60,394 bases of DNA from Entrophospora sp. SA101 (taxonomy: Eukaryota; Glomeromycota; Glomeromycetes; Entrophosporales; Entrophosporaceae), in NCBI GenBank assembly GCA_958430865.1, contig CAUDNR010004247.1, positions 1 to 60,394 of the forward strand, given 5' to 3'. Shown piece by piece: positions 21,913-33,314 of this stretch. Positions within the stretch are counted from its first letter, which is position 1. The number at the start of each line of letters is the position of its first letter. The notes below the pieces were generated by a model, which was given only the letters and a program-made list of their open reading frames with translations, was not told where the DNA came from and did not search any database. The translations under genes were made by a program, and so were the position numbers.

Positions 21913-22920
21913 TCAACATACCAAAAAAAGATCAATATTGTGAACCCAGGAGAAGGTATTGCTGATGAAGGTGAGCAGGTCATTGTCCACCATAGATATT
22001 TCATTTATTATAATGGCATAGATTTTCTGTAGCTAGTCTTGTATCTTTCAAGAATGAGTGTATGGTCCTTCCACCAATGTTCTGGAGGGTAACACCAGTA
22101 GGAGCCATTAACAGGTATTATTTTAGACTAATGATTTGTTTTGTCATGAAGGACTTCCTAAATCCATCAAAAGAAGTAGGGATATCTTCCTTTCATCTGA
22201 TGATTTTCCAAAATGTTGTACAGGGTGCTGTAAATACCATATGGCTCATTCTGAAGTGATTGTATCAAGTGGAGGATGATGTGATGCCAGCTGATGAAAC
22301 ATGATATCGGATAGATCTTGATTCTCAAGCTCAGGTAAGAGTGATCTTATTTCTAAGTAAATTATTGCTTTGTTATATCTTAGGGGGAATCTTTCTCAGT
22401 ATGTGGTTAAACATCCTAGCAAGTCGTATAACTGACCTTGCTGCAACCTTCATAATGAGATGTTGAAAGAAAAAGGGCTCACTATGTATCTAACGAAACA
22501 TTCACTGTACAGTCACCTTGCCTTTTTTATCTTTGGTGTTAATAATTTCGATTTCAGACCTGGGGTTTTGGATCTGATTGTGGCTGAGGGAACCCTTTGG
22601 AACATGGTTCTCCATTTGATGGTGCAATGAATGATACTTCATGACAATGCTTTTCCATGATTGGATCAGGAATATCTGCATGGATTGTGTAGGTAAAGCC
22701 ATGTATGTGGATCATTCCATGGTTTTGAAATTTATCATATTTGATGAAATGCCCTAATTCACCATCTCAAGGTCCTTCCACAACTTGTGATTGCTTGGCA
22801 TGGTGTTGCCACTTCATGCAAGTAGGTCCATTTGTCTTTGGCCATAATCAAGGTATTTATTTTTGAAAAAGGGGCACAATTCGAAAGCAAAGTGTGTTTG
22901 TTGACTTGTTCATGATTTTG
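21913..22920 (-). mobile_element. Decayed Helitron: Rep (HUH) and PIF1-helicase fragments
   Basis: Reading the minus strand, 22845-22558 gives GHFIKYDKFQNHGMIHIHGF, then ADIPDPIMEKHCHEV and NGEPCSKGFPQP. The order HxH, (A/E)xPDP, PC..(K)CSKGFP fits the Helitron-like N-terminal Rep domain, with HIH as the HUH pair. One TGA interrupts it. Further on, 22200-22050 reads FRKSFMTKQII (degraded Walker A), LMAPTGVTLQNIGGRTIHSF (PIF1 motif Ia) and, after a frame change, IIINEISMVDNDLLTFI (Walker B), ending in TGA at 21915-21913. Rep followed by PIF1 helicase on one strand is the hallmark order of Helitrons. All parts are broken by stops and shifts, so it is dead. Ends (5' TC, 3' CTRR hairpin) were not identified. 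Confidence 0.6.
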
Positions 22921-23417
22921 TGGCTGCCATAAGAGCTTCTAACAATCAAGTTGGTTCAGATTGGATGTTTCTCACAGTTCATGTTTCTGGTGGCCAGTAT
23001 CCGGTTCTGATTTTGAAAATTTCTTCTTTCTCAAGCATCAATGTGGCTAGCTATCTATTGAAGGTGGTATTTTTTAATGTACTCTTTTTATTGGGGAAAA
23101 CATCAAAGCTTCCAGATCAGCATTTTCAAATAAGATCAGAAGTTTGACATTCAATCAATCTACCACATAATTTGTATCTTTGTTGTGTATTTTTGGAGGA
23201 AAGAATCATTTAAGACAACCAAATCCGGAGGATGGGAAACCTCTTCTGGAAGTTGACTGCAATAGTGGTTCAACAAGTAAGTTGAATATGGGCTTTTTAT
23301 TTGATAATATAGGTACAATTTTTATTATATTTAAATTATTCAGATATTAATGAATTATTTGTATTTTATACATATTATATGATATATTTGATTAGTAGTA
23401 GTATACCACTTTGACTT
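22921..23417. other. Probable further Helitron-derived sequence
   Basis: Short coding-like pieces on the minus strand (LWQPQNHEQVNKHTLLSN near 22930-22850) but no recognisable domain. The plus-strand 75-codon frame at 22920 is probably a shadow. Confidence 0.3.
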
Positions 23418-23560
23418 GTTAATGCTATGAAAAAATGAAAACATTGATTTGAAAAGGTGAGAAAATAAATAATACTGCTATTATGTATGTTAATGCTATG
23501 AAAAAAATGAAAACATTGATTTGAAAAGGCGAGAAAATAAATAATACTGCTATTATGTAT
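23418..23560. repeat. 71-bp tandem duplication
   Basis: GTTAATGCTATGAAAAAATG...ATTATGTAT occurs twice in direct succession, differing by one A and one base (GGTGAG / GGCGAG). Confidence 0.8.
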
Positions 23561-23823
23561 GTTTATGATTATTAAAATTACATTTATTTGTTTATCAAAG
23601 TCATTGTTTTAGTGCGCACATTTGACATCCAAATTTTAAAATGAAAAGAAAATCCAAAGATATGATAATTGTGTGAAATTATTATCTTTATATAATATCA
23701 TTATTAAATATAAATAATCAAATTAATCTAAATATTTATATCCATTAGATGAGAAACTATAAATATGGCAATAATGTTAATGTTAATATTGATACTAAAT
23801 TTTAAAATTTAATAATTGAATAA

Positions 23824-25179
23824 TTAATAATTACCATTGTTGTTACTAATAATTGTTACTTTATTGGAATTCACAGGTTGGGGAAGGTTTGTAAATTTTA
23901 ATAATCTGCTAGTATAAATTGCATTTGGATGAATTAATGCAGTAATTGTTGAAGGATCAAATTTTATTTCATCCATTTTATCAAACTCTTTTATAATTGA
24001 TTTATCTTGTTCAAGATACCAAATATTAATAATCTCATAAATTTCTTCAGCAGTTGGACGTTTATCTGGATTAGCATCCATACATTTGAATGCTAATTCA
24101 ATATAGAATTTTGGTGTATTGTTTGAGAATTCTGGTCTTTCACCTCCACATATTTTCATTGCAAGATTTATATCATGTGCCAAATTATTAAATGGTTGTT
24201 GGCCAGTTGATACTACAGACATCAGAACTCCAAAACTATATACATCTGATGCCATTGTATATGGTTTCTCTTTTAAAACTTCTGGTGCAATATATGGTAG
24301 TACTCCACATATACCATTTTTGTTTGATGATAATGTTTGACTAGCTGGGCATGATAATCCTAAATCTGCAATATATGAAATCCAATAGTTTCGAAGAATA
24401 TTACCACTATGAAGATCATGATGAATAATTTCTTTTTCATGAATATCTTTTAAACCTTCAATAATATAATAAAGAATTTCAATTTTCTGTTCCCATTTTA
24501 AATTTTTAAAATCTTTTTTAGTTAAATAATTTTGAAGACTTCCACCTTCCATATATGCCATTACAAATATATATTCTTTTGTAATGGGATCATGTGTTAA
24601 TCCATAAATATGAATTATATCATCATTATCATGAAATTTCATATAATTTTTGAACTAAAACAACAAAAAAATATTTAATTACAACAATAATGTTTAAAAA
24701 ATCTGAAAATAAATAAATAAAAAAAAATTTACCTCATTAAGAAATTCATTAGAAATATTCTGTAAATTATGTAGTTTTTTTAATGCCACAGTCCTATCTT
24801 TACTAGTTCTTTTATTTCCATTAGCACCTTTCTCACCATTTAACCAAGTAGCTTTGTATATAGTTGCAAACCCACCTTCACCTATCTTTTCAATATTTGT
24901 CAAGTTATTATAAGGAATCCATTGAAGATAACCATAATTCCCATATTGAGTTGCTTTAAGTTGTGTACTTTTAATTAACTCATCTAATGTTTCATTGCCA
25001 CTAGTCCATCCTTCAGTTAATAGCTTTGGATCACATGATTGACACCATGCCCAAGTAGTATTATATCTATTGCAGGTTGGGCATTCCCCATATTTTTCTT
25101 TTCTAATATATTCATCATCATCATTTTTGTCAGTAGAAGTATTATCATGATGTTTATTTTCATCCAAATTGTTTTCCAT
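23824..25179 (-). CDS. Protein kinase of the expanded AM-fungal family, with N-terminal zinc-knuckle-like motif
   Basis: Two exons, 25179-24733 and 24654-23824, joined in phase 0 across a 78-bp GT-AG intron, giving 425 residues. Cys33/36 and Cys46/49 (CPTC, CQSC) form a small zinc-knuckle-like motif. A linker WTSGNETLDELIKSTQ follows. The kinase domain has glycine loop IGEGGFATIY (99-108), lysine in VALKKL (about 134), HHD at 227-229 with LHSGN after it, DLG at 246-248, and APE in LPYIAPE. ATP-binding and catalytic Asp/Asn are all present, so it should be active as a Ser/Thr or Tyr-like kinase. HRD is HHD and DFG is DLG. The last 50 residues lie outside the domain. Substrate unknown; such kinases are numerous in Rhizophagus. 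Confidence 0.85.
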
Positions 25180-25436
25180 CTTTAAAAATTATTTGTGGTT
25201 TTTTATATTTATATAAGTCAAAAAAAATTTATCACATAAAATATTAATAAATTAACAACAGAAATAAATCCGGCATGACACCCGACATATTAATATAAAG
25301 GACCCTAAAACTGTAATGTAATTATTTCGGCATATAAATATTGCAAGCGTGCGGTTATTGGAGTCATCATATCTGGCAAACTAAAATTAAAATCACTATA
25401 TACAACTATACTGCTTGGTTAAGTTTCTATTTGATA

Positions 25437-26140
25437 GCTTTATTCGAATTATTTGTTTTACTCGTTATGAATTTGAGTATTCGAATTACATTGAAAGTTT
25501 ATATTTATTATTATTATTATTCGAATGAAATGAATAACAAATAATTTGATAATTTGATAATTCAAACAAATGAATAAATGAATAAATTCAAATGAACGAA
25601 TAAACGAATAATTTGAATAAAACGAATAAATGAATGGTTCTAATAAACAAAAATAATTTGAATAGTACAAATAAATGGATAATTCGAGTAAAACAAATAA
25701 TTCGAATATTTCAAACAAAATGAATAAACGAAATAATTCGAGTAGTTCGGATAAATAAATAAACGAATAGTTCGAAATAAATGAATAGTTCGAATAAATG
25801 AATAAACAAGTAGTTCGAAATAAAAGAATAATTCAAATAATTCGATTAAAACAAGTAATTCGAATAATTCGAATAGTTCAAATAAACAAATAAACGAATA
25901 ATTCAAGTAATAATACAAACAAAACGAATAATTCGCATAATAAACGAATGATGATAATTCGAGTAATAAACAATGGTAACAATTTGAATAAACGAATGAT
26001 AACAAGTCGAATAATAAACAAATGATAACGTTTCGAATAATAAACGAATGATGATAATTCGAATAATAAACGAATGATGATAATTTGAATAAACGAATGA
26101 TTTGAATAATGCGAACAAAAATTTGTATTATGAATAGAAA
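25437..26140. repeat. TTCGAATAA-type AT-rich satellite, locus 1
   Basis: About 700 bp built from variants of AATAATTCGAATAAACGAAT, with a GTTTCTATTTG-like left border and ATGAATAGAAAC right border. The Tyr/Phe/Ser-rich minus-strand frames here are translations of the repeat. Confidence 0.8.
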
Positions 26141-26357
26141 CTTTGCTCTATTGCAGAGCCATCACACAACCAATAATGTTAAATTAAACTAAAATTACCA
26201 CATAAAACTACACTACTCGAGGCGTCCCTACAAGCAATATAGTAAACCTATTAAAAGGAGTTCCTAACTAATAATTAAATGTTGTCAAACCATTAATCAT
26301 CATAAAGGGTTATGAATCAATAAATCATGCCAGATTTATTAATTATTATTGAAAGAT
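26141..26357. other. No gene seen
   Basis: Unstructured AT-rich sequence between the satellite and a MITE. Confidence 0.4.
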
Positions 26358-26617
26358 CAATTGGGGTGTGGACAATAGAAGCGGACCATGTTGTGAAAAA
26401 AGTAATTTTGAGTTAGTATCACTATTATATGTAATTCCTCATGTAGAACATTTTTGGCTTAGAAACCATACCCACTTTGCTTAATAAAACTTTGAGATAC
26501 CCTCCATTAAAGTTTTAAAAACAATAGTAAATTACTTGAAATGCAGATCTTTTTTTTAAATTTTCTCAAAACATCATTTTCACAACATGGTCCGTTTCTA
26601 TTGTCCAGACCCCAATT
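26358..26617. mobile_element. MITE with about 40-bp terminal inverted repeats
   Basis: CAATTGGGGTGTGGACAATA at the left continues to GTTGTGAAAA; the right end is its complement with about three mismatches, finishing CAGACCCCAATT. About 258 bp, non-coding. Fragments of the family occur at 12184-12297 and 13296-13375. Confidence 0.8.
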
Positions 26618-27165
26618 ATTGATTAATTTTTTCACGGAAGGAGAGATTTCAAGCATATTTATACTTCTTGAAGTATTACAAATAACATGACCTTTTACAT
26701 GATTTTATCCAATAAAATAAAATAAAATAGAATGATAATGCCAAAAATGAGTAATTGATGACGTCATGATTAAATGATACTTGATGAAATGTTTTTGCGG
26801 CAAAAAATTATTTTGACATAATTAAAAATAATTAACTATTTGGTTTGAGAATATTATTAAACAGGAAAATCATAGAATTAAAAGATTATGACAAACATGA
26901 TTGTTATATTTGTAGTCTTACTCTAAGTCTAGAAACATCTTCACCAAATCCATCATCCTTAGTTCTCAAACTCATACTAAAAATAAATAATTTATGAGGA
27001 AGAAGTAAAAAAAAGGAGTATTGCTTGAAAGTATTTCATTAAATGAAATCTCACTAGAGGCTCAAGATACTCAAAATTTAATGATGAATCTAACTCATGA
27101 CAGCAAGGATTACTTTTTATGCAATGCTTAGAATATGAAAATGCAATAACTCACACATTTGGATG
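26618..27165. other. No gene seen
   Basis: AT-rich sequence; no structure I can support. Confidence 0.4.
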
Positions 27166-27281
27166 AAGTTGATAGGTGTTTAGATAATATAATAACATCA
27201 GTTCCTGATGAATATTAATCTATTCAATGGTGTAATGCTGCAGAAAACACGGAATGTGTATTTAAAAATGGAAAATACTAA
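27166..27281 (+). pseudogene. Short coding-like relic, unidentified
   Basis: HLDEVDRCLDNIITSVPDEY, TAA, SIQWCNAAENTECVFKNGKY, TAA in one frame. The residue composition is protein-like but no family is recognised. Confidence 0.25.
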
Positions 27282-27318
27282 AATATTAATATTATACGAT
27301 TTGCGAAAAATGTAAATT

Positions 27319-27322
27319 TACA

Positions 27323-27361
<39 letters not shown>

Positions 27362-27365
27362 TACT
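27319..27365. repeat. AAT/ATT microsatellite
   Basis: A run of AAT units switches to ATT units, making a self-complementary tract. Confidence 0.8.
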
Positions 27366-27434
27366 AATACTAATACTGAAAAGGTACGTTTTGATTCCGC
27401 ATATAAGGTACGTAATGTGTAAAACACGTTCTTG

Positions 27435-27596
27435 TTATCAGGTAGGTCCGACGTATTACTGGTAGAAAATTTTTTTTTTTAATTCAAATATATTCTTTAT
27501 TATTAAACGATAAACTGATTGTATCACATGATTATAATATAAAGTTGCAAAAATTTTGTTTATTCTGCCAGTGATTACATATGACCTACCTGATAA
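27435..27596. mobile_element. MITE, TTATCAGGTAGGTC family, complete copy C
   Basis: TTATCAGGTAGGTC at the left and the exact complement GACCTACCTGATAA at the right (14-bp perfect TIRs). The inner ACTGG(T)AGAA / TTCTGCCAGT pair is also present. 162 bp. No clear target duplication. Confidence 0.8.
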
Positions 27597-28651
27597 TGAA
27601 AGACATCCTTCCAAGTTAAGTAATTAAGCGTTTGGATCATATAAAGAATATATTTTACTCGGCGTTAGCAGGATTCCCTGTATTATCCCAAACATCATTC
27701 CCATTGTTCCATTTTTAATTTACCCAATTCTTTCTTTCTCTTTCGACTTTTCTTTCTGCTCTGTTTCATTTTCAACTTTATTATTAGCTTTATGCATCCT
27801 TTTATAATAAATAAATCTTTGGTTGATCTTTATATTTGTCTTTTTCTTTTAGGAATAGGTTGTTTTTTGTTTATCCCTAATAATTAATATAAAGCAAAAG
27901 ATTTACGTGTAATATTATTAACTAAATTGTATAACGATATAATAGGCTGCACGGAACATGTTTCTCTTAATTTATTTAACAATCCATACTTTTTATAATT
28001 AAACTCTTACTGTTATACCACCTTTGCTCCCTTTTTTGGACTGCGATATGGAACATTATACTTTCATGTCAATTATTTTTTGTTACACGGACAGTCTCCG
28101 CTATGCTGTCCAATTATAAAAGGTAAGTGATAAGAGTGTATCTGAACTTGGAGGTGGCAATTATATGCTGGTGAAATTTCAAGAGCAAATATGCTTTGTG
28201 CAACCTATTCTATGATTATTTTTAAAGTGGTTGTAAAGTTTATCGCATCAAAAATCATTTTACTGTGATCGTATTTTTAAACCATTAGGAAATTTTTTAC
28301 ATTGGCATTAGATTCCTGATAATTAAGTTGATAATAAATACTTTATAAATTTATTTCAAAAGTCACATGACTTCAAAGATTTTTTGTTAAAAGTCATCAT
28401 TTTTGAGCGAATGCCAAAGGCGAAATTTGGTGATGTAGTGCAGAATTGTGGTATAAGTTTCGCACGTCATAGTAGTAATAATGTAACAAACAAAGCGGGG
28501 TTAATTGTATATTATCAACCACAGCAACCAATCAATTACGAAATTTATCTATGTAACACCAACCCAAATATATATGTATTTTTTTGATTTGTACTACGAC
28601 AAAAATTGGCATATTGAATAAAAAAAAAATTACACTCAAAAAAAAAAAAAA
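27597..28651. other. Intergenic and upstream region of SAP30
   Basis: No gene supported. A CCAAT box lies at about 28530 (CAACCAATCAATT), about 120 bp before the SAP30 start. The 67-codon frame at 28384 overlaps it and is probably chance. Confidence 0.4.
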
Positions 28652-29293
28652 ATGGCAACGTCAAAAACCAAGACTAATAATAACACCATCACAACCACCA
28701 CCACCAACAACAACACATCTACATCAAATCATAGTAATAATACAACTGGTGCAGGAGGGAATGGTAATAGTGGCGGAGGCGGTGTAAGTAGTAGTAGCAG
28801 TAATAATAATAATTCAGCTTCAAAAAATGGTAATATAACAAATTCAACAGATGCTCTTCCTAAACGTCTAACAAAAGGAAAAGAGCCTGGGAAAGAAGTA
28901 CCAGTTGTAAGTATTTAATTATGAAATAAAAGAGAGACAATATAATAGGTGCTTGATAAGATTCCATCTTCATTTACCATTACATTACATTAATACAGTT
29001 AGATTTCAACACATTTGATATTTCAGTATTACGTAGATATAAAAGAATTCATAAATTAAAGGTTAGAGATTACGCAACAAAAGAAGAATTGGTGGCAGCT
29101 GTAACTCGACATTATGCAACACAAACTGTTAAAGAGGTTGATATGATCGCGTCATTTATTTACGCTGTGCAAAATAAAGGTTCGTTCCAACAACAATCAT
29201 AGTATTTTTTGTTTGTTGTGAGTTTTTTTTAATTAAATGTTATAATATTTTTTTTTTTGTATAGACAACACATTGAAGTTACCGATTCCTTGA
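28652..29293 (+). CDS. SAP30: SAP30-like subunit of the Sin3 histone deacetylase complex
   Basis: Three exons: 28652-28906, 28999-29179 and 29265-29293, with GTAAGT and GTTCGT donors; 154 residues. Residues 1-75 are a Asn/Ser/Gly/Thr-rich low-complexity leader. A basic KRLTKGKEPGKEVP segment follows. Exon 2 encodes the Sin3-binding region (LDFNTFDISVLRRYKRIHKL, YATKEELVAAVTRHYATQTV, DMIASFIYAVQNK), which matches the SAP30 C-terminal fold in order and length. Exon 3 adds DNTLKLPIP and the stop. SAP30 bridges Sin3 to the Rpd3/HDAC complex in the nucleus to repress transcription. The zinc finger of animal SAP30 is absent, as in other fungi. The ATG follows a run of A. Confidence 0.85.
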
Positions 29294-29733
29294 AAAATCT
29301 ATAAATTAATAAATTAAATAAGGATTAATCATTTTAATAACATAATAAATAAAATCATAAATTATATACTGTAAATGCAAAACATTATTTTACACAAAAA
29401 ATAAAATCCATATATAACAACATCTATCTATATATCATTTCAGCAATTTCTAGATATGAGGTTTTCAATCCCAACCAATTAATCATTTAAACCACGTTTT
29501 CTTTCTTTTAATTACTAAGCCTCTAAATGGTTCATTTGGCCCTTGAAGTTTTGGCCTACAATTATAATTAGAAGGCCTCAAAAAATTTCCGGTTACCTTA
29601 TTATTATTCCTACATAATCGGCAACAGATTTTCCTTTTTAATTTATTTATTGCCTATTTCGTATAACGTAAAATTTGATAAGATTTTTCTATATAGTTTT
29701 TTTTTTTTTCTTGAATATTAAAAATTGTTGAAA
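29294..29733. other. Intergenic between SAP30 and the succinyl-CoA ligase gene
   Basis: AT-rich with a T-run just before the next ATG; no other feature seen. Confidence 0.5.
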
Positions 29734-31207
29734 ATGATGAGTTTAAAGCCATCAATACGTTCAATAAAGCCCAAATTCTTTTTGGAATTACGAAAAAGTT
29801 TTTCCATTAGCACTATTAGAACTTCACCATATGATGATACTATTAAAAACATGAAACTTACAAAAAACACTAGAGTTGTTTGTCAAGGTTTTACTGGAAA
29901 ACAAGTAATTAATTGCATTAGTTGACTAACAGTTGATTTTCTTTAATATATTATTATACATCTTAACAATTGATTTGATAGGGAACGTTTCATTCACAAC
30001 AAGCAATTGATTATGGAACTAATTTAGTTGGCGGAGTAGCACCAAAAAAAGGTGGTCAAAAACATTTGGGAAGACCTGTATTTAATACCATAGCCGAGGT
30101 TAAAAAAAAATTTTTCAAAAAAAAATATACATATATTTGATTCTTTATATAATCATATAATCATGTTGAATAAATGTGTTTATGTGTATTTATATATTTT
30201 TGATAGGCAGTTAGTGAAGTTAAACCAGATGCTTCTGTGATTTATGTACCCCCACCTTCAGCTGCAAATGCTATTATAGATGCCATCAAGGCAGAAGTTC
30301 CTTTGGTGGTAGCAATTACGGAAGGAATTCCACAGCAAGATATGGTTCGAGTACGTAATAACTGTAAAAGTATAATTGGATTTTTTTTTTTTTCTTATTT
30401 AAATTTTAATTTTTAAAAAAATTTTTTATAGGTTGTTAAAGCTTTAAAAAACCAAAATAAAACACGTCTTATTGGTCCTAATTGTCCTGGAATCATAGTG
30501 CCAGATGCTTGTAAAATTGGTATTATGCCCGGACATATCCACAAAAAAGGAGTTGTCGGAATTGTTTCAAGATCCGGTACGTTAACATATGAAGCAGTTA
30601 ATCAAACCACTCAGGCGAATCTTGGACAAACTTTATGTATTGGAATTGGTGGTGATCCATTTAATGGAACAAATTTTGTAGATTGTTTAAAATTGTTTTT
30701 AGAAGACGAAGAAACAAAAGGTTTTATTTCTTTTTAAACCCCCCCCCCCCCCCGAATGAAAATTCAAATTAAATGATATCATCATCATCATCATCATTAT
30801 TGTTATTTGTAATAGGTATTATATTGATTGGAGAAATTGGCGGTACTGCTGAAGAAGAAGCAGCAGAATTTTTAAAACAACATAATTTGTCTCAATCTCA
30901 ACCAAAACCTGTAGTTTCTTTCATTGCTGGTTTAACTGCACCGCCAGGACGTCGTATGGGTCATGCAGGAGCTATAATTGCTGGTGGTAAAGGCTCTGCA
31001 ACTGATAAAATTAAAGCATTGGAAAGTGCTGGTGTTATTATTTCAAAAAGTCCTGCTAAACTTGGAGTTCATTTAAGAGAAGTTAGTGGTTAAAAAATTT
31101 TTTTTTATATAATAGTAATATTATTATTATTATAATATCACTAATATATATATATGTGTGTGTGTAATTTTTTTTGGTAGGAAATGGAAAAAGCAGGCTT
31201 GATTTAA
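29734..31207 (+). CDS. LSC1: Succinyl-CoA ligase, alpha subunit, mitochondrial
   Basis: Six exons: 29734-29904, 29982-30098, 30207-30350, 30432-30720, 30816-31081 and 31181-31207; 337 residues, normal for the family. The N-terminal 30 residues are basic and Ser-rich without acids, as in a mitochondrial presequence. CoA-binding fold: [19 protein letters not shown], then [16 protein letters not shown] and [19 protein letters not shown] and [12 protein letters not shown] follow. The phosphohistidine is in [10 protein letters not shown], followed by GGKGSA. It catalyses the substrate-level phosphorylation step succinyl-CoA to succinate in the TCA cycle, with the beta subunit. The start at 29734 is the first ATG; an upstream TTG adds nothing. 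Intron 4 (30721-30815) has a GTTTTA donor and contains a run of about 15 C. Confidence 0.95.
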
Positions 31208-31667
31208 AATATTATAAACAAACAAATATATTATTATATTATAAGGATTATTACTATCATTTAACAACACATTCATCATCATACAATTATTTAATTCATT
31301 TATAAGAATTTTAAATATATTTATTTACAGTTTTTGCACATTGTCAGTTGTAATAATGTCTCTGAGGAAATCAACTGCTAAGGATTCTATGACCAGAATA
31401 ATATATTTGGTAAAAATGTATTGGATCAATTACCAAGACTTAATTTTTTAACAATGTACAATGTTATATATAAGAATTTTATTTTATTTTCAAAATAAAT
31501 AAATGAGCTTTATATAAATGTGAATTTCAGTTTTTGTATTTTCAACAAAATCACTAATAATAATAATAATAGTAGTAGTAGTAGTTCGTAGTTTAATTAT
31601 AATCATCTTATCATTTACTATTAATCATTAGCATCAATTATATATTTCTTTCTTTTCTTTTCCCAGT
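31208..31667. other. 3' flank of the succinyl-CoA ligase gene
   Basis: Short AT microsatellites and a (AAT/AGT) run near 31556-31586; no gene. Confidence 0.5.
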
Positions 31668-33202
31668 ATCTTTACTGGTAATAGTGATATATGATAATTT
31701 TCCTTCAGATTGAACAAAATCCAAACCATAAATTTCTTCACCAAAAAATTTTTTTTAAAGTCAAATGGATGATTACGAGTATCTCGTACTAATTTAATTG
31801 GCGGCTTAGATGATGTTGTACATAAGCTCGCTCCTTTTGTTGTGCGAATAACTTGATTCGTTCTTTTCTGATAGAATAATGATTAATTGAGTTTTGAAAT
31901 AACAATGAAAAAGATGTAGATTTTTTGGAAGAGATTATGTTTTCGCTAAGCATTAAATTCATTGCAACTATAATTCGTTGGGTGCTCGTTTTGAAGAGTT
32001 TTAGTAATATATAAAACATTTGCAAACATACATGTCCGATATAAACATCTTGATTTCAATGAATTTTTATTTAATCTCTATCAACTGTTAAAAAAGTTTG
32101 TTTAAAAATTTTAATTTTTTAATGAATTATAAAGTTCTTTTCCTCTTCCAAATAAGGTCCGTAATCACTGAATAGTTTTATTATAAAAGGTTTAGGTCCC
32201 CTCCAATTCTTCATTAAATTCCATCAAAAAGAATTATATAGTCATAAAAATTATGGTATTTAAATTTAACTGCTCATGTACTTTCTTGCTATAAAAAAAC
32301 AGAGATTTTGCAATCTTGAGTTTCAATTGGTATTCTTAAAATATTCCATCCTTTGGTAAACCACTGACTGTTGGTTTTTTTTAAAGATGTTTTCCGTGGA
32401 TTCTTATGAAATATAACAATTCCAATAGAAATGGCCATAGCTTCAAGGTTTGGAAGTAAAACATTTTATATTTTGTCCTTGGCTAAATCATTGCGAGGAC
32501 CAATTAGCGATAAAATCTCCAAGTTTTGAAATGTTGGCATTAAAAGAATCCACGTTAACTTTCTCATGACTTACATAATAAGTTGATGTTTTTTTTAAAA
32601 ATATTCTAAAAAAATTAAATCAAAATTGCATGTAATAATTTTTTAATTGATTTTGTGCTATATATGAGATTAATTGCACCAGACCATTATCATAAATGAT
32701 TGTTAGATCTTGAACATTTCTACAAAAAATATTTGTTAATTAAAAAAGTGACAAGTTAACTGATAAAGATTCTGAAAGCAAGGATCAAATATATGATAAT
32801 TAATCACTTCACTCCTGTATATGTAATTTGAATCAGTTGCAAGTTTCTCGAGTAATGAATAATCTAAAAAAAAAAAGTTGTTTCCAGACAATCAAGTTTG
32901 CCAGATTCTATCAATGAACTCGTTTGATCAAAAATCCAATTCAGCCACAAATTTATAAAGACGATTTCTTCAATAATTTAAAAATTAATCCAATCCCATG
33001 TTCCACCAAGAAGCTCTTGTCTTCAACCAATAAACAATTAATTAATATTTAAATACTATTTTCAGGATTAAATTGACCTCTCCATGATGTTGGAATATTG
33101 AAATTGTGCCATTTTTTTATTAACTAGAATGCAAGAGTATAATGTTTTATAATCATCATCATCTTCAATATAATTAATATTGGTATTGTGGCAATACATT
33201 TT
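31668..33202 (-). pseudogene. F-box / leucine-rich-repeat-like gene, multiply broken
   Basis: On the minus strand, 33202-33070 reads INYIEDDDDYKTLYSCILVN, K-run, then after a one-base shift at an A6 run WHNFNIPTSWRGQFNPENSI. This is the style of the F-box at the start of Rhizophagus F-box proteins (a repeated 'LVN..W....IP..W' pattern). Further pieces read TSSLIESGKLDCLETT, FQNLEILSLIGPRNDLAKDK (leucine-rich) and WRGPKPFIIKLFSDYGPYLE. The C-terminus PPIKLVRDTRNHPFDFKK shifts by one base at an A8/T6 tract and ends EEIYGLDFVQSEGKLSYITI plus a short tail at about 31668. At least two frameshifts are at homopolymers; several stops also occur. F-box proteins recruit substrates to SCF ubiquitin ligases. 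Confidence 0.5.
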
Positions 33203-33314
33203 TTAAAAGCGGATTTTAAAATTAAGAGTTTATTATTGGAAGGAAATCATCGATAGATAATCTACGAAAAATAAAAATCGATAAAAATTTTTTTGTAAAA
33301 TTAATATTTTTAAT

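Noticed and set aside
25458..26118. Several Tyr/Phe/Ser-rich minus-strand frames that could look like membrane proteins
   Set aside because: They are translations of the TTCGAATAA repeat; residues repeat with the DNA unit and overlap in different frames.
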